From Paucibacter sp. TC2R-5 (GTDB lineage: Bacteria; Pseudomonadota; Gammaproteobacteria; Burkholderiales; Burkholderiaceae_C), in the NCBI RefSeq assembly GCF_025717605.1, contig NZ_JAJIRQ010000001.1:248001-312000 (forward strand): a stretch of DNA of 64,000 nt, written 5' to 3'. A program made the position numbers and the translations under genes. Below, piece after piece: positions 56,110-64,000 of this stretch (its first letter is position 1; every line of letters starts with the position of its first letter). The notes under the pieces were generated by a model. It was not told the origin of the DNA, did no database searches, and saw only the letters and a program-made list of their open reading frames with translations.

Positions 56110-57017
56110 CAATTCAAATGCTCCCTTAGAAAGCTCAGCAGGTCTTGCCGCGAGGCCTCGCGCGCGGCGGCTTGGCCGCCCACATGAACGCCCGCACCGG
56201 GCTTGACGCCGTTAGGTACATCGGCACGCAGCCGCACCGGCGCCAAGGCGTCAAAGCCGTGAAAGGCGCCGGGGTAGACCTTGATCTGCGGCTTGGCCAT
56301 GCCTTGGGGCTCAGACGCTTTGACCAAGGCTTCGCAAGGGGCGGCAGCTGTCCAGTCATCGCTGCCGCCGCTGAGGATCAGCAAGGGTGCCAGGGGCGCA
56401 TAGCCGCGTTTCAAATCGGCCTCGCAGCCCGGGTAAAAGGCCACGGCGGCGCGCAGCTTGATGCCAAGTCCTGCCGCAGCTTGGACTTCGGCATGGCGCC
56501 TATTGCTGCTGGCCAGGACGGTGCTGCCGCCGTTGGACCAGCCCAGCAAGGCCAGGCGGGCGGGGTCGACATCCGCGCGCGCAGCCAGCCAGTGCAAGGC
56601 GCCAAAGGCGTCACGCCGGCGTTCGGTCATGGTGACGCTGCGTGTGCCGATTTTCTGGGTGCACAGCTCTTTCTCGCCACGTGGCGTCAGCGAATCCAGC
56701 ACCAAGGCATGCCAGCCCTCGGCATTGAGTACGTCGATGTAATTCAGCATGCGCTCGGACAACGCGCCTTTTTTGTCATAGGGGCCGCCGCAGCCATGCA
56801 GCAGCACGACGGCGGGTGCGGGCGCCTGCGCGGCGGCCTTGCTGGGGAACCAGTGGCCTAGCAAGTTGATGGCTTGGCCCTGCGCTTGATCAAAGCTGGC
56901 GATCTCGACCTTTTCTGCCTGCGCGCTGCAGGCGCAGAGCAGCATCAGCAGACCGAGCCAGCGGGAGCGCCCTCGGCTTGAAAGGGGAAGGGAAGGAGGT
57001 GTGTGAAGCAATTGCAT
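56109..57017 (-). CDS. Exported dienelactone-hydrolase-family alpha/beta hydrolase
   Basis: The 302-aa protein has a signal peptide (RSRWLGLLMLLCACSAQA). The hydrolase core has VVLLHGCGGPYDKKG (oxyanion loop), nucleophile motif LLGWSNGGSTVLA, the acid region LLILSGGSDDWT and the His in YPGAFHGFDALAPVR. The family cleaves lactones or esters. No aromatic degradation genes are adjacent, so the substrate is unknown. It is divergent from the gbsR-cydAB operon. Confidence 0.9.
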   Translation of the reverse strand: MQLLHTPPSLPLSSRGRSRWLGLLMLLCACSAQAEKVEIASFDQAQGQAINLLGHWFPSKAAAQAPAPAVVLLHGCGGPYDKKGALSERMLNYIDVLNAEGWHALVLDSLTPRGEKELCTQKIGTRSVTMTERRRDAFGALHWLAARADVDPARLALLGWSNGGSTVLASSNRRHAEVQAAAGLGIKLRAAVAFYPGCEADLKRGYAPLAPLLILSGGSDDWTAAAPCEALVKASEPQGMAKPQIKVYPGAFHGFDALAPVRLRADVPNGVKPGAGVHVGGQAAAREASRQDLLSFLREHLN

Positions 57018-57122
57018 GGGCGCGATTATTGGCGCGAACTGAAACCGCCCAATTCCGCGCGGCCACGGCAGATCGCGCCTGTCTTCAGCAAAGCCCTCTT
57101 CGCAAGTCCTGAATTACCTGAA

Positions 57123-57142
57123 TTTTCAGTAATTACTGAAAA
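57123..57142 (+). promoter_or_regulatory. Perfect 20-bp palindrome upstream of gbsR-cydAB (putative operator)
   Basis: TTTTCAGTAATTACTGAAAA is a perfect inverted repeat 70 bases before the GbsR-family start. Its size and symmetry suit a dimeric winged-helix repressor, so autoregulation of gbsR-cydAB is the simplest reading. Confidence 0.6.
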
Positions 57143-57211
57143 ATGGATAAACTTTGCGTCACGTCAAAAGCGCAGTCGCTTTTATTTGAGCCAAGGCAAG
57201 GAGTTCTACTG

Positions 57212-57790
57212 ATGAATGCAATGAGCCCGTTGGTCCGCAGCTTTGTCGCTCACTTTGGTGAGATGGGCAGCCGCTGGGGCATCAATCGCACGGTGGGGCA
57301 AATTTATGCGCTGATATTCGTTTCGCCGCAGGCGCTCAACGCCGATGAAATTGCCGAGAACCTGGAGTTCAGCCGCTCCAATGTGTCCATGGGTCTGAAG
57401 GAGCTGCAGGCCTGGCGCTTGGTCAAGCTGCGACACCTGAGCGGTGACAGGCGCGAGTATTTCGAAGCGCCGAGCGACGCCTGGGAGATTTTCCGCACGC
57501 TGGCCGAGGAGCGCCGCCGGCGCGAGATCGAGCCAACGCTGTCCATGCTGCGCAATGCGCTGCTGGAGACGCCGACCTGCGAGGAAGACCGCGTGGCGCA
57601 AGAGCGCATGCGCGGCATGCACGATCTGATCGAGCTGATGACGACCTGGTTTGATGACATCCAGAAGATGGATTCGCAGACCTTGGGTCAGCTCATGAAG
57701 ATGGGCTCCAAGGTGCAGAAGATGTTGGAGCTGCCGGGGCGCATAGGCCGCGCGGTCAGTGGCAAGTCAAACCTTGCGGAAGGCGAATGA
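57212..57790 (+). CDS. GbsR/MarR-family transcriptional regulator
   Basis: The protein is 192 aa from MNAMSPLVRSFVAHFGEMGSRWGINRTVGQIYALIF; AAGGAG is 8 bases upstream, which decides against the earlier ATG at 57143 that overlaps the palindrome. The winged helix-turn-helix is ALNADEIAENLEFSRSNVSMGLKELQAWRLVKL, followed by a helical C-terminus. It is immediately upstream of cydA (one base between stop and start), so it probably controls the cytochrome bd genes. Confidence 0.93.
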   Translation: MNAMSPLVRSFVAHFGEMGSRWGINRTVGQIYALIFVSPQALNADEIAENLEFSRSNVSMGLKELQAWRLVKLRHLSGDRREYFEAPSDAWEIFRTLAEERRRREIEPTLSMLRNALLETPTCEEDRVAQERMRGMHDLIELMTTWFDDIQKMDSQTLGQLMKMGSKVQKMLELPGRIGRAVSGKSNLAEGE

Positions 57791-57791
57791 G

Positions 57792-59117
57792 ATGGACGCC
57801 GTCGTTCTGGCCCGCATGCAGTTTGCCGCCAACATCACTTTTCACATCCTGTTCCCGACCATCAATATTGCCTTGGCCTGGGTGCTTTTGTTCTTCCGCG
57901 CGCGCTGGTTGTTGACGCATGACGCGGCCTGGCTGAGCGCCTATCGTTTCTGGACCAAGGTGTTCGCCCTGAGCTTCGCGCTGGGCGTTGTCAGCGGCAT
58001 CACGATGAGTTTTCAGTTTGGCACCAACTGGCCGGGTTTCATGGAGAAAGCCGGCAATATCGCCGGACCCTTGCTCGGCTACGAGGTGCTGACGGCCTTC
58101 TTTCTGGAAGCGAGCTTCCTGGGTGTGATGTTGTTCGGCCATGGCCGGGTCAGCGAGCGTGTGCACTTGGCCGCGACCGTGATGGTGGCCTTTGGCACGA
58201 CGCTGAGCGCCTTCTGGATATTGAGCCTGAACTCCTGGATGCATACGCCGCAGGGCTTCGAGATCATCAACGGCGAATTCCATGCGCTGGATTGGTGGGC
58301 GGTGGTTTTCAACCCGTCCTTCCCCTACCGTTTGACGCACAAGTTATTGGCCTCGGGTTTGACCGTCAGCTTTTTGCTGGCCGGCGTCAGCGCCTGGCAG
58401 TTGCTCAAGGGCAAGGTGCAGCCGCACACGGCGCGGGTCTTGCGGGTCGGCCTGACGCTGGGTGCCGTACTGATCCCGCTGCAGATTCTGGTCGGCGATA
58501 TGCATGGGCTCAACACCTTGAAACACCAGCCGGCCAAGATCGCGGCGATGGAAGGGGTGTGGCAGACCGAACGTGGCGCGCCGCTGCTGCTGTTCGCCTG
58601 GCCGAACGCGCAGACGCGCAGCAATGATTTCGAGATCGGCATCCCCAAGCTGGCCAGCCTGGTGCTGACGCATCATGCCGACGGCGAGATCAAGGGGCTG
58701 GATGAGTTCAAGGGTGCCCACCCTCCTGTCGCGCCCTTGTTCTTCGGCTTTCGCATCATGGTCGGCACAGGGCTGTTGATGCTGGCGTTCAGCTGGGGCG
58801 GTTTATGGCTGTACCGGCGTCGGCGCTGGGCTGCTGAAAGCCTGCCCAGAGCCTTCTTGATCGGTCTGTCCTGGATGACTTTCTCCGGCTGGCTGGCCAC
58901 GATTGCCGGCTGGTATGTGACCGAAATCGGCCGTCAGCCCTTCATCGTCTATGGCCTCTTGCGTACCGCCGATGTGGCCTCCGCCGTGCCGGCGCCGATG
59001 ATCGCGGCGACCTTGGCCGGCTATATCGTGCTTTACCTTGGGCTGATCATCGCCTACGTGTCGGTGATCAAGTACATGGCCGAGAAGACAGAAATCATCC
59101 ACGGGAGTGCAGCATGA
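57792..59117 (+). CDS. cydA: Cytochrome bd ubiquinol oxidase subunit I (CioA/short-Q-loop type)
   Basis: The protein is 441 aa from MDAVVLARMQFAANITFH. His18 is the expected haem b595 ligand. Other landmarks are NSWMHTPQGF, GDMHGLNTLKHQPAKIAAMEGVW (the quinol-loop region, short compared with E. coli CydA at 522 aa) and GWYVTEIGRQPFIVYGLLRTADV. About nine membrane helices are visible. It oxidises ubiquinol and reduces oxygen without proton pumping and often resists cyanide in this short form. The ATGA overlap with cydB shows coupling. Confidence 0.96.
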   Translation: MDAVVLARMQFAANITFHILFPTINIALAWVLLFFRARWLLTHDAAWLSAYRFWTKVFALSFALGVVSGITMSFQFGTNWPGFMEKAGNIAGPLLGYEVLTAFFLEASFLGVMLFGHGRVSERVHLAATVMVAFGTTLSAFWILSLNSWMHTPQGFEIINGEFHALDWWAVVFNPSFPYRLTHKLLASGLTVSFLLAGVSAWQLLKGKVQPHTARVLRVGLTLGAVLIPLQILVGDMHGLNTLKHQPAKIAAMEGVWQTERGAPLLLFAWPNAQTRSNDFEIGIPKLASLVLTHHADGEIKGLDEFKGAHPPVAPLFFGFRIMVGTGLLMLAFSWGGLWLYRRRRWAAESLPRAFLIGLSWMTFSGWLATIAGWYVTEIGRQPFIVYGLLRTADVASAVPAPMIAATLAGYIVLYLGLIIAYVSVIKYMAEKTEIIHGSAA

Positions 59118-60109
59118 ATACCGAAACCTGGTTGCCCTTGGTCTTCATGGGCCTGATGGGTTTGGCGCTGCTGGTGTATGTGGTGCTGGATGGTTATGAC
59201 CTCGGTGTCGGGCTCTTGATGCTGGGGGCGAGTAGCGAGCACAAGGACCAGATGGTCGCCTCGATTGGCCCGTTTTGGGATGCCAACGAAACCTGGCTGG
59301 TGCTGGGCGTGGGCATCTTGCTGGTGGCCTTCCCGAAGGCGCATGGCGTGATCCTGCAAGCGCTCTACCTGCCGGTGGCGCTGATGCTCTTGGGCCTGAC
59401 GCTGCGCGGTGTGGCGTTCGACTTCCGCGTCAAGGCGCAAACCCGTTGGCAGCCGCTGTGGAACCGCGCCTTCATGGCCGGTTCGGCGCTGGCCGCGCTG
59501 TCGCAGGGCTGGATGCTGGCGCGCTACATCACCGGCTTTGCGCAGGGCTGGGGCTATACCTTGTTTGCCCTCTTGATCGCGCTGGCGCTGGCCGCCGCCT
59601 ATGCTTTGCTGGGTGCGGCCTGGTTGATCATGAAGGGTGAGGGCAGCTTGCAGGCGCTGGCGGTGCGGCGCGCCAAACTGGCTTGGCCGGCGGTGGTGCT
59701 GGGGCTGGCGCTGGTGTCCATCACCACACCGATGCTTAGCCAGACCGTCAGCGAGCGCTGGTTCCGGATGCCCGAGTTGATTGCGCTGCTGCCCATTCCT
59801 TTGTCGACGGCGCTGGCGCTGCTGGCTCTGCGCGCCTTGCTCAACTCACACCGCGTGCTGGGCAAGCTGTGCTGGTTGCCGTTTGCGCTGATGGTGGTGG
59901 TGATGTTGATGAGCTTCATCGGCCTGGCCTACAGCCTCTATCCCTTTGTAGTGGTCGAGCAGATGACGGTCTGGCAGGCGGCTGCGGCGCCCAAGTCCTT
60001 GCAGTTCATCCTGTGGGGCGTGGCGGGCACGGTGCCGGCCATTCTTATCTACACGGTGTTTGCCTACCGGGTGTTCTGGGGTAAGTCGGGGGAGCTGAAA
60101 TACGCTTGA
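59114..60109 (+). CDS. cydB: Cytochrome bd ubiquinol oxidase subunit II
   Basis: The protein is 331 aa beginning MNTETWLPLVFMGLMGLALLVYVVLDGYDLGVGLL, the usual CydB/CioB first helix, with PFWDANETWLVLGVGILLVAFP next and about eight membrane segments. It forms the heterodimer with CydA. No cydX-like small subunit ORF is visible in the 157 bases after it. Confidence 0.96.
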   Translation: MNTETWLPLVFMGLMGLALLVYVVLDGYDLGVGLLMLGASSEHKDQMVASIGPFWDANETWLVLGVGILLVAFPKAHGVILQALYLPVALMLLGLTLRGVAFDFRVKAQTRWQPLWNRAFMAGSALAALSQGWMLARYITGFAQGWGYTLFALLIALALAAAYALLGAAWLIMKGEGSLQALAVRRAKLAWPAVVLGLALVSITTPMLSQTVSERWFRMPELIALLPIPLSTALALLALRALLNSHRVLGKLCWLPFALMVVVMLMSFIGLAYSLYPFVVVEQMTVWQAAAAPKSLQFILWGVAGTVPAILIYTVFAYRVFWGKSGELKYA

Positions 60110-60266
60110 AACCCAGGTAGTAGTCCAGCGAAAGTCGAGGCCCACCCCCGGGCGCCGCGTTTGGAGCGCCGAAAACTGCAGTTCGTCACTCGGGGCTGGA
60201 GCAGCGACGACGATCTCGCGATACTCCGATCACAAATTTTGCTCCACAGGGGCGGGGAGTTCGCAG

Positions 60267-60572
60267 ATGTTGTTCAGCAAAAAAGCCAGCCGACAAACGC
60301 GCCGCTTTGGTGCATCTTCCTTGTGCCTGACCCTGGCGGCGCTGGGGGCTTGCCTGGCGCCGGCCGCCCCGGCCGAGGCCAGCGAAGTTGTCAAGCTGGC
60401 TCGCTTGGTGATCACCGGCAAGCGCCTCAGTGCCATGCCGCAGCATCGGGCGGTGGCCGAGCAACTGCCACGTGTGGTGGTGCAAGGTCAGAGCGAAGGG
60501 CAGCAGAGCGATAAGCAAGTCGTGCTTTTGCGTGTTCCCGAAAGCAGACGGGCGCAATTCCAGCCCATCTGA
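60267..60572 (+). CDS. Small exported protein of unknown function
   Basis: The protein is 101 aa with GGGGAG 8 bases before the ATG. The signal peptide is SSLCLTLAALGACLAPAAPAEA. The mature 60 residues contain VVKLARLVITGKRLSAMPQ and VVVQGQSEGQQSDKQVVLLRV, with the repeated VITGK/VVVQG feel of short periplasmic proteins seen in this lineage. No family is recognised. Confidence 0.65.
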   Translation: MLFSKKASRQTRRFGASSLCLTLAALGACLAPAAPAEASEVVKLARLVITGKRLSAMPQHRAVAEQLPRVVVQGQSEGQQSDKQVVLLRVPESRRAQFQPI

Positions 60573-60602
60573 AGGGATCGGCCTGAGGCCGATCCATAGG
60601 CT

Positions 60603-61127
60603 TTAGCCCCAGCTCGGTGGCTTCGGGTGCAGCCTGGCCATCGCCAAGGTGTCCACATAGGCGCCGGCACGCAGCGCGTAGGCCTTCATGCGGCCCTCTT
60701 GCTCGAAGCCAAAACTCTGATACAGCTTGATCGCACGATGGTTGTCAGCGTAGACGGTCAACTCGATCCGCAAGACCTGACCCCAGTTGTCGGCATAGTC
60801 CAGCAGCGCCGTCATCATCGCTTTGCCCACGCCCTGACCTTGCGCCCAGGGCGCCACCGAAATGCCCAAACCCATTGCATGACGGCGCCGCAGCGCCGGG
60901 CCGACAGCGAACAAACCGGCGCTGGCGGCCAACTTGCCCTCGGCGTTCAGGGCCACCAGACTCAGATCGACCTTGCCCGGGGTTGCGCCTTCTTGTAGAC
61001 GAGCCTTCCATTGGTCTTCCGTGGGGTAGGGGTTTTGCAGCAGGCTCGCGAACACCTCAGGGTGGGTCATCAATTCGGCGAAGCCAGCGGCGTCGCTGAT
61101 TTGGGCGCGGCGGATGGTGATCTGCAT
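60603..61127 (-). CDS. GNAT-family N-acetyltransferase (PhnO/YhhY-like)
   Basis: The protein is 174 aa from MQITIRRAQISDAAGFAELM with AGGAGA at good spacing. Features: PTEDQWKARL, LVALNAEGKLAASAGLF, the acetyl-CoA loop APWAQGQGVGKAMMTALLDYADNW, then VYADNHRAIKLYQSFGFEQEGRM. YhhY-like GNATs acetylate amino acids or small amines, but the substrate here is unknown. A longer frame to 61385 has no GNAT-like sequence and is rejected. Confidence 0.92.
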   Translation of the reverse strand: MQITIRRAQISDAAGFAELMTHPEVFASLLQNPYPTEDQWKARLQEGATPGKVDLSLVALNAEGKLAASAGLFAVGPALRRRHAMGLGISVAPWAQGQGVGKAMMTALLDYADNWGQVLRIELTVYADNHRAIKLYQSFGFEQEGRMKAYALRAGAYVDTLAMARLHPKPPSWG

Positions 61128-61424
61128 CGGAGTTCTCCTGGGTTGGGTTGCAGCCGTTGATAAAACAAAAAAGCCCGCTGGATCAGCGGGCTTTGACAGG
61201 GAGGGGTGAATGCTCTGACTTCTTGAGCCTAGGTCTGCCGCTGTTGACCAAGCTCGGGTTCTTGACGGGCCATAAATAGACCGTCCAGCGCAACGCACAT
61301 CAGCATGCTGATGTTTGCGGTTAGAGTTTGGTGGGCGGCTTGCATTGGGCCAGTATGCGGGGGCCGGCAAGGCTCGGTCAAGCACTATTGAAATTTGCGG
61401 CGTGCCAACGACAATCGCCCCATC
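61128..61424. other. Intergenic region with a leftward terminator and a doubtful 38-codon ORF
   Basis: About 297 bases between the GNAT and the SET gene. It holds a strong hairpin terminator facing left (61167-61194). To its right is a 38-codon minus-strand frame (61229-61345, MQAAHQTLTANISMLMCV) without a Shine-Dalgarno. The terminator implies some leftward transcript ends here; a small RNA is as likely as a peptide. Confidence 0.35.
61167..61194 (-). terminator. Rho-independent terminator (leftward)
   Basis: An 11-bp perfect stem, AAAGCCCGCTG-GAT-CAGCGGGCTTT, has six A on its left, giving a U-tract on the minus strand. No annotated gene ends just to the right of it. Confidence 0.8.
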
Positions 61425-61937
61425 ATGCCAAGACTTAGCCCTATCCCTGCAACCTCCAGCCTAGCGCCCCAACCCGATGAGGCGGCGCAGAGCGCAAGCA
61501 CCCAAAGCCAGCCCAGAAAACGCGAATTGCAGCCGGCCGAGCGCTTTGCGCTGCGGGTGGGCGCAAGCACTATCGACGGACTGGGTGTGTTCGCCGAAGA
61601 GGCAATCCCCGTGCGGCGCAAGATCGGTGAATTGCGCGGCGAATCGATCTCGGTGCGCGAAGCACGGCGCCGGGCCAAGGGCAGGGCGCGTATCCACATC
61701 GTTGAAGTGTCGGAAACCCGCGCGGTCGATGCGACCGACTCGGTCACCGCGCTGCGCAATATCAACCATTGCTGCGCGCCCAATGCGGTCTTACGCATCA
61801 GCCAAGGGCGGGTCGAGTTCTATGCGCTGCGAGACATCGCGCCTGGTGAAGAGCTGACCTGCCATTACGGCGAAAGCCACCATGAAGGGCGGCTCAGCTG
61901 CCGCTGCGGTGCAGCGAACTGCAGCGGCAAACTCTAA
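61425..61937 (+). CDS. SET-domain protein, putative protein-lysine methyltransferase
   Basis: The protein is 170 aa from MPRLSPIPATSSLAPQ (a TTG at 61395 is alternative). A SET domain fills residues ~45-170: FALRVGASTIDGLGVFAEEAIPVRRKIGELRGESI, the NHCC-type motif LRNINHCCAPNAVLRI (normally NHSC), YALRDIAPGEELTCHYG, and a post-SET-like cysteine cluster CRCGAANCSG. These are the S-adenosylmethionine-binding and catalytic motifs, and the post-SET cysteines could bind zinc. SET proteins are sporadic in bacteria and the target here is unknown. It converges on the UPF0149 gene. Confidence 0.88.
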   Translation: MPRLSPIPATSSLAPQPDEAAQSASTQSQPRKRELQPAERFALRVGASTIDGLGVFAEEAIPVRRKIGELRGESISVREARRRAKGRARIHIVEVSETRAVDATDSVTALRNINHCCAPNAVLRISQGRVEFYALRDIAPGEELTCHYGESHHEGRLSCRCGAANCSGKL

Positions 61938-61952
61938 TCGCCTTGGCGTGAA

Positions 61953-62666
61953 TCAGGACGCCAGGTTCGGCGCTTGTTGCGCCAGCTTTTGCTGCAGCCA
62001 GAAGGTGCGCAGATCCTGCACCGAGAACAGCGCGTCGTCCAGCAGCACGTCTTCGTCGACTTCTTCGTCTTCGTCGTACTGCTCATCGATATAGGCTTCG
62101 AGCTGATCGCCCGGCGGCATCGCCACCGCGGCCACACCCATCAACATCGCGTCCAGCATCTGGCCGTCGTCGCTGTCTTCGTCGAAGATGTACCAGTCGG
62201 CTTCGTTGTCCTCAACCGCCTGCATAAAGCCCTCGACCCACATCAGACCGTTCGGTGGCAATTGCTCAATTTGCTCGGCCGTCAGCACGCCTTGGCTCAA
62301 GAGGCCGGCCTTGGTGGCTTCGTCAAACTCGGTGATCAGCGGCTCGATCAGCAGCGCTTCCGGGTCGGCGCCGAGTGCGACCGGCTCCAGGCTCAGGGTG
62401 ATCTCGTTCCAGCGCTCATGCAGCACGGTCATGAATTCTTCGGTGACGTCTTGCTCGTCGAGCTCATCGGCCCAGTCGTCGCCAAACAAGGCGTCCATCG
62501 CCTCCAGCGGGCCGGCATCGGTCGGGCCGACGATCAAGGCGGTCAGGTAGCCGTCCAGCGTATCGATTGGCACCGCGTCCTCGTCTTCGGGCGTGTTGGC
62601 GGCCAGCATTTGCAAGAGTGCAGCCAGGCGTTCGGCGTTGGCGTGGTCAATCGTGGTGTCGCTCAT
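61953..62666 (-). CDS. UPF0149 family protein (YecA/YgfB-like)
   Basis: The protein is 237 aa and very acidic (runs of Asp/Glu: YIFDEDSDDG, DEQYDEDEEVDEDVLL). The family pattern DTLDGYLTALIVGP near residue 36 and LMWVEGFMQAVEDNE are typical of UPF0149. The C-terminal SEC-C zinc motif found in some YecA members is absent. AGGAG precedes the ATG. It is downstream of alaS on the same strand but separated from it by a terminator. Confidence 0.9.
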   Translation of the reverse strand: MSDTTIDHANAERLAALLQMLAANTPEDEDAVPIDTLDGYLTALIVGPTDAGPLEAMDALFGDDWADELDEQDVTEEFMTVLHERWNEITLSLEPVALGADPEALLIEPLITEFDEATKAGLLSQGVLTAEQIEQLPPNGLMWVEGFMQAVEDNEADWYIFDEDSDDGQMLDAMLMGVAAVAMPPGDQLEAYIDEQYDEDEEVDEDVLLDDALFSVQDLRTFWLQQKLAQQAPNLAS

Positions 62667-62699
62667 GGCGGACTCCTGAAGAAGGGGAAAGGGAACAAG

Positions 62700-62737
62700 A
62701 AGAAAAAGGGCCCTTGGGGTTGTTCCCGAGGGCCCTT
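62700..62737 (-). terminator. Rho-independent terminator of alaS
   Basis: On the minus strand AAGGGCCCT and AGGGCCCTT form a 9-bp stem with a 14-base loop, followed by TTTCTTCTT, 22 bases after the alaS stop. Confidence 0.8.
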
Positions 62738-62758
62738 GTCAGATGCATGGTACTTAAA

Positions 62759-64000
62759 TCAGAGTTTGCCTGCCACCCAGGTGGTGACGCTGGCCAATGC
62801 GGCCGGCAGCGCTGCCGGCTGCGTGCCGCCGGCCATCGCCAGATCGGCCTTGCCGCCGCCCTTGCCGCCGCACTGCTGGGCGACAAAATTGACCAACTCG
62901 CCGGCTTTGAAGCCTTTGGCCATATGGTCGGCTGTCACGCCGGCCGCCAAATTGACCTTGTCGCCATCAACCGCGCCCAGCACGATCACGGCCGACTGCA
63001 TCTTGTCGCGCAGCTTGTCGATGGTTTCGCGCAGGGTCTTGGCGTCGGCACCGCTCAAGGTTGCCGTCAGCACCTTGATGCCTTGAACGTCCACGGCCTG
63101 ACTCAGCAATTCATTGCTCTGCGCCGAGGCCAGCCGGCTCTTGGCGGCGGCGAGGTCTTTCTCCAGCGACTTGACCTGGTCCAGCACCGCGTGCAGACGC
63201 GTTTCCAGCTCGGCCGGCGCGGTCTTCAAGGCCTGCGCGGCGCGGCCGACGGTGTTTTCCAGTTCCTGGCAATAAGCCAAGGCGTTGTCGCCGGTGACGG
63301 CTTCAATCCGGCGCACGCCGGCGGCCACACCACCTTCGCTGACGATCTTGAACAGGCCGATATCGCCGCTGGCCTTGACGTGCGTGCCGCCGCAGAGTTC
63401 CTTGGAACTGCCGATGGTCAACACGCGCACGGTCTCGCCGTATTTCTCGCCAAACAGCATCATCGCGCCGCTCTTTTGCGCGTCGTCCAGCGCCATCACT
63501 TCGGCGGAGGCCGAGGCGTTGGCCAGTACTTCGGCGTTGACGATAGACTCGATCTTGGCGATCTCTTCGGGCGTCACGGGAGCGTTGTGCGCAAAGTCAA
63601 AGCGGGTGCGCTCGGCATTCACCAGCGAGCCCTTTTGCTGCACATGGCTGCCCAGCACTTCGCGCAAGGCCTTGTGCATCAAATGGGTGGCGCTGTGGTT
63701 GCGCACGCTCTTGACCCGCAGCTCGGCGTCGACCTTGGCCGTGAACACATCACCGACCGTGACCGCGCCTTCGAGCACGCGGCCATGGTGGCCGAACACA
63801 TCGGCCTGGATCTTCAGCGTGTCTTCCACGGCGAAGCGGCTCGTCGGGTTGCGCAGTTCACCCGCGTCACCGGCCTGGCCGCCGCTCTCGGCATAGAAAG
63901 GCGTGTGATCCAGCACCACCACCGCATCGTCACCGGCCTTGGCCGAAGTGACGCTTGCGCCATCGATATAAACGGCCGTGACCTTGGATGTCTCGCAGAC
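62759..64000 (-). CDS. alaS: Alanyl-tRNA synthetase, C-terminal part (5' end off the right edge)
   Basis: The frame is open from the right edge to 62759, 413 codons. It contains the editing-domain zinc/active-site motifs [11 protein letters not shown] and [11 protein letters not shown] (HxxxH ... CxxxH). A coiled-coil segment follows ([23 protein letters not shown]), then the C-Ala domain ending [16 protein letters not shown]. The aminoacylation domain lies outside the window. It charges tRNA-Ala and edits Ser/Gly mischarging. A terminator follows. Confidence 0.97.
   Translation of the reverse strand, partial: VCETSKVTAVYIDGASVTSAKAGDDAVVVLDHTPFYAESGGQAGDAGELRNPTSRFAVEDTLKIQADVFGHHGRVLEGAVTVGDVFTAKVDAELRVKSVRNHSATHLMHKALREVLGSHVQQKGSLVNAERTRFDFAHNAPVTPEEIAKIESIVNAEVLANASASAEVMALDDAQKSGAMMLFGEKYGETVRVLTIGSSKELCGGTHVKASGDIGLFKIVSEGGVAAGVRRIEAVTGDNALAYCQELENTVGRAAQALKTAPAELETRLHAVLDQVKSLEKDLAAAKSRLASAQSNELLSQAVDVQGIKVLTATLSGADAKTLRETIDKLRDKMQSAVIVLGAVDGDKVNLAAGVTADHMAKGFKAGELVNFVAQQCGGKGGGKADLAMAGGTQPAALPAALASVTTWVAGKL

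Noticed and set aside
1-64000. CRISPR arrays, insertion sequences, prophage genes, integrases
   Set aside because: None seen: no regularly spaced repeats, transposase, integrase or phage structural motifs in any frame inspected.

Overview
This window looks like a chromosomal segment of a high-GC betaproteobacterium, most likely a Burkholderiales member of the Rubrivivax-Leptothrix-Roseateles neighbourhood. I infer this from three things: a pyruvate dehydrogenase operon whose E3 subunit carries its own lipoyl domain, the general protein sequence style, and a dense GC-rich gene layout with many ATGA/TGATG overlaps. No insertion sequence, prophage, CRISPR array or rRNA was seen. Both window edges cut genes: a PAS sensor protein on the left and alaS on the right.

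Layout: 0-6.2 kb holds a PAS protein, a RIO-type kinase, a lipoprotein M16 zinc protease and two periplasmic solute-binding-like proteins. 6.3-12.6 kb is a minus-strand run of sensor kinase, FixJ-type regulator, a terminator, a small upstream ORF mimicking the FolD N-terminus, folD and prlC. Divergent from it, 12.9-19.1 kb is aceE-aceF-lpdA, ending in a clear terminator. 19.2-22.6 kb is a looser area with two more binding-like proteins, a 2TM protein plus a decayed copy of its 3' end, a membrane-anchored unknown and tRNA-Arg(CCU). 22.6-30.3 kb is tamB-tamA-VWA, cell-envelope assembly plus a VWA protein.

30.6-36.6 kb is a plus-strand two-partner secretion locus: a large haemagglutinin-like TpsA with tandem MBG repeats, and its TpsB transporter. 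It sits between the VWA gene and a minus-strand S9 peptidase / small membrane protein / MoxR ATPase set, as though inserted between genes that are often neighbours. 40-43.8 kb carries a dihaem cytochrome c, an HD-GYP protein and a peptide-binding protein. Then follow tRNA-Thr(CGU), fbp, pepN and prfB with its programmed +1 frameshift.

49-57 kb is a mixed accessory stretch: an orphan DUF4212 protein, two GNAT acetyltransferases, an ArsC-like protein, a C-terminally truncated acyl-CoA synthetase and a four-gene DUF2975/XRE operon with two unrecognised envelope proteins. 57.2-60.1 kb is a GbsR/MarR regulator followed by cydAB, with a perfect 20-bp palindrome upstream. The window ends with a small exported protein, a GNAT, a SET-domain protein, a UPF0149 protein and the 3' part of alaS.

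Functionally most genes are housekeeping: pyruvate oxidation, one-carbon metabolism, gluconeogenesis, translation and peptide turnover. The less ordinary items are the FolD-mimic leader ORF, the DUF2975/XRE operon, the two-partner secretion locus, and strong palindromes at the moxR/cytochrome c, DUF2975 and gbsR-cydAB promoters.
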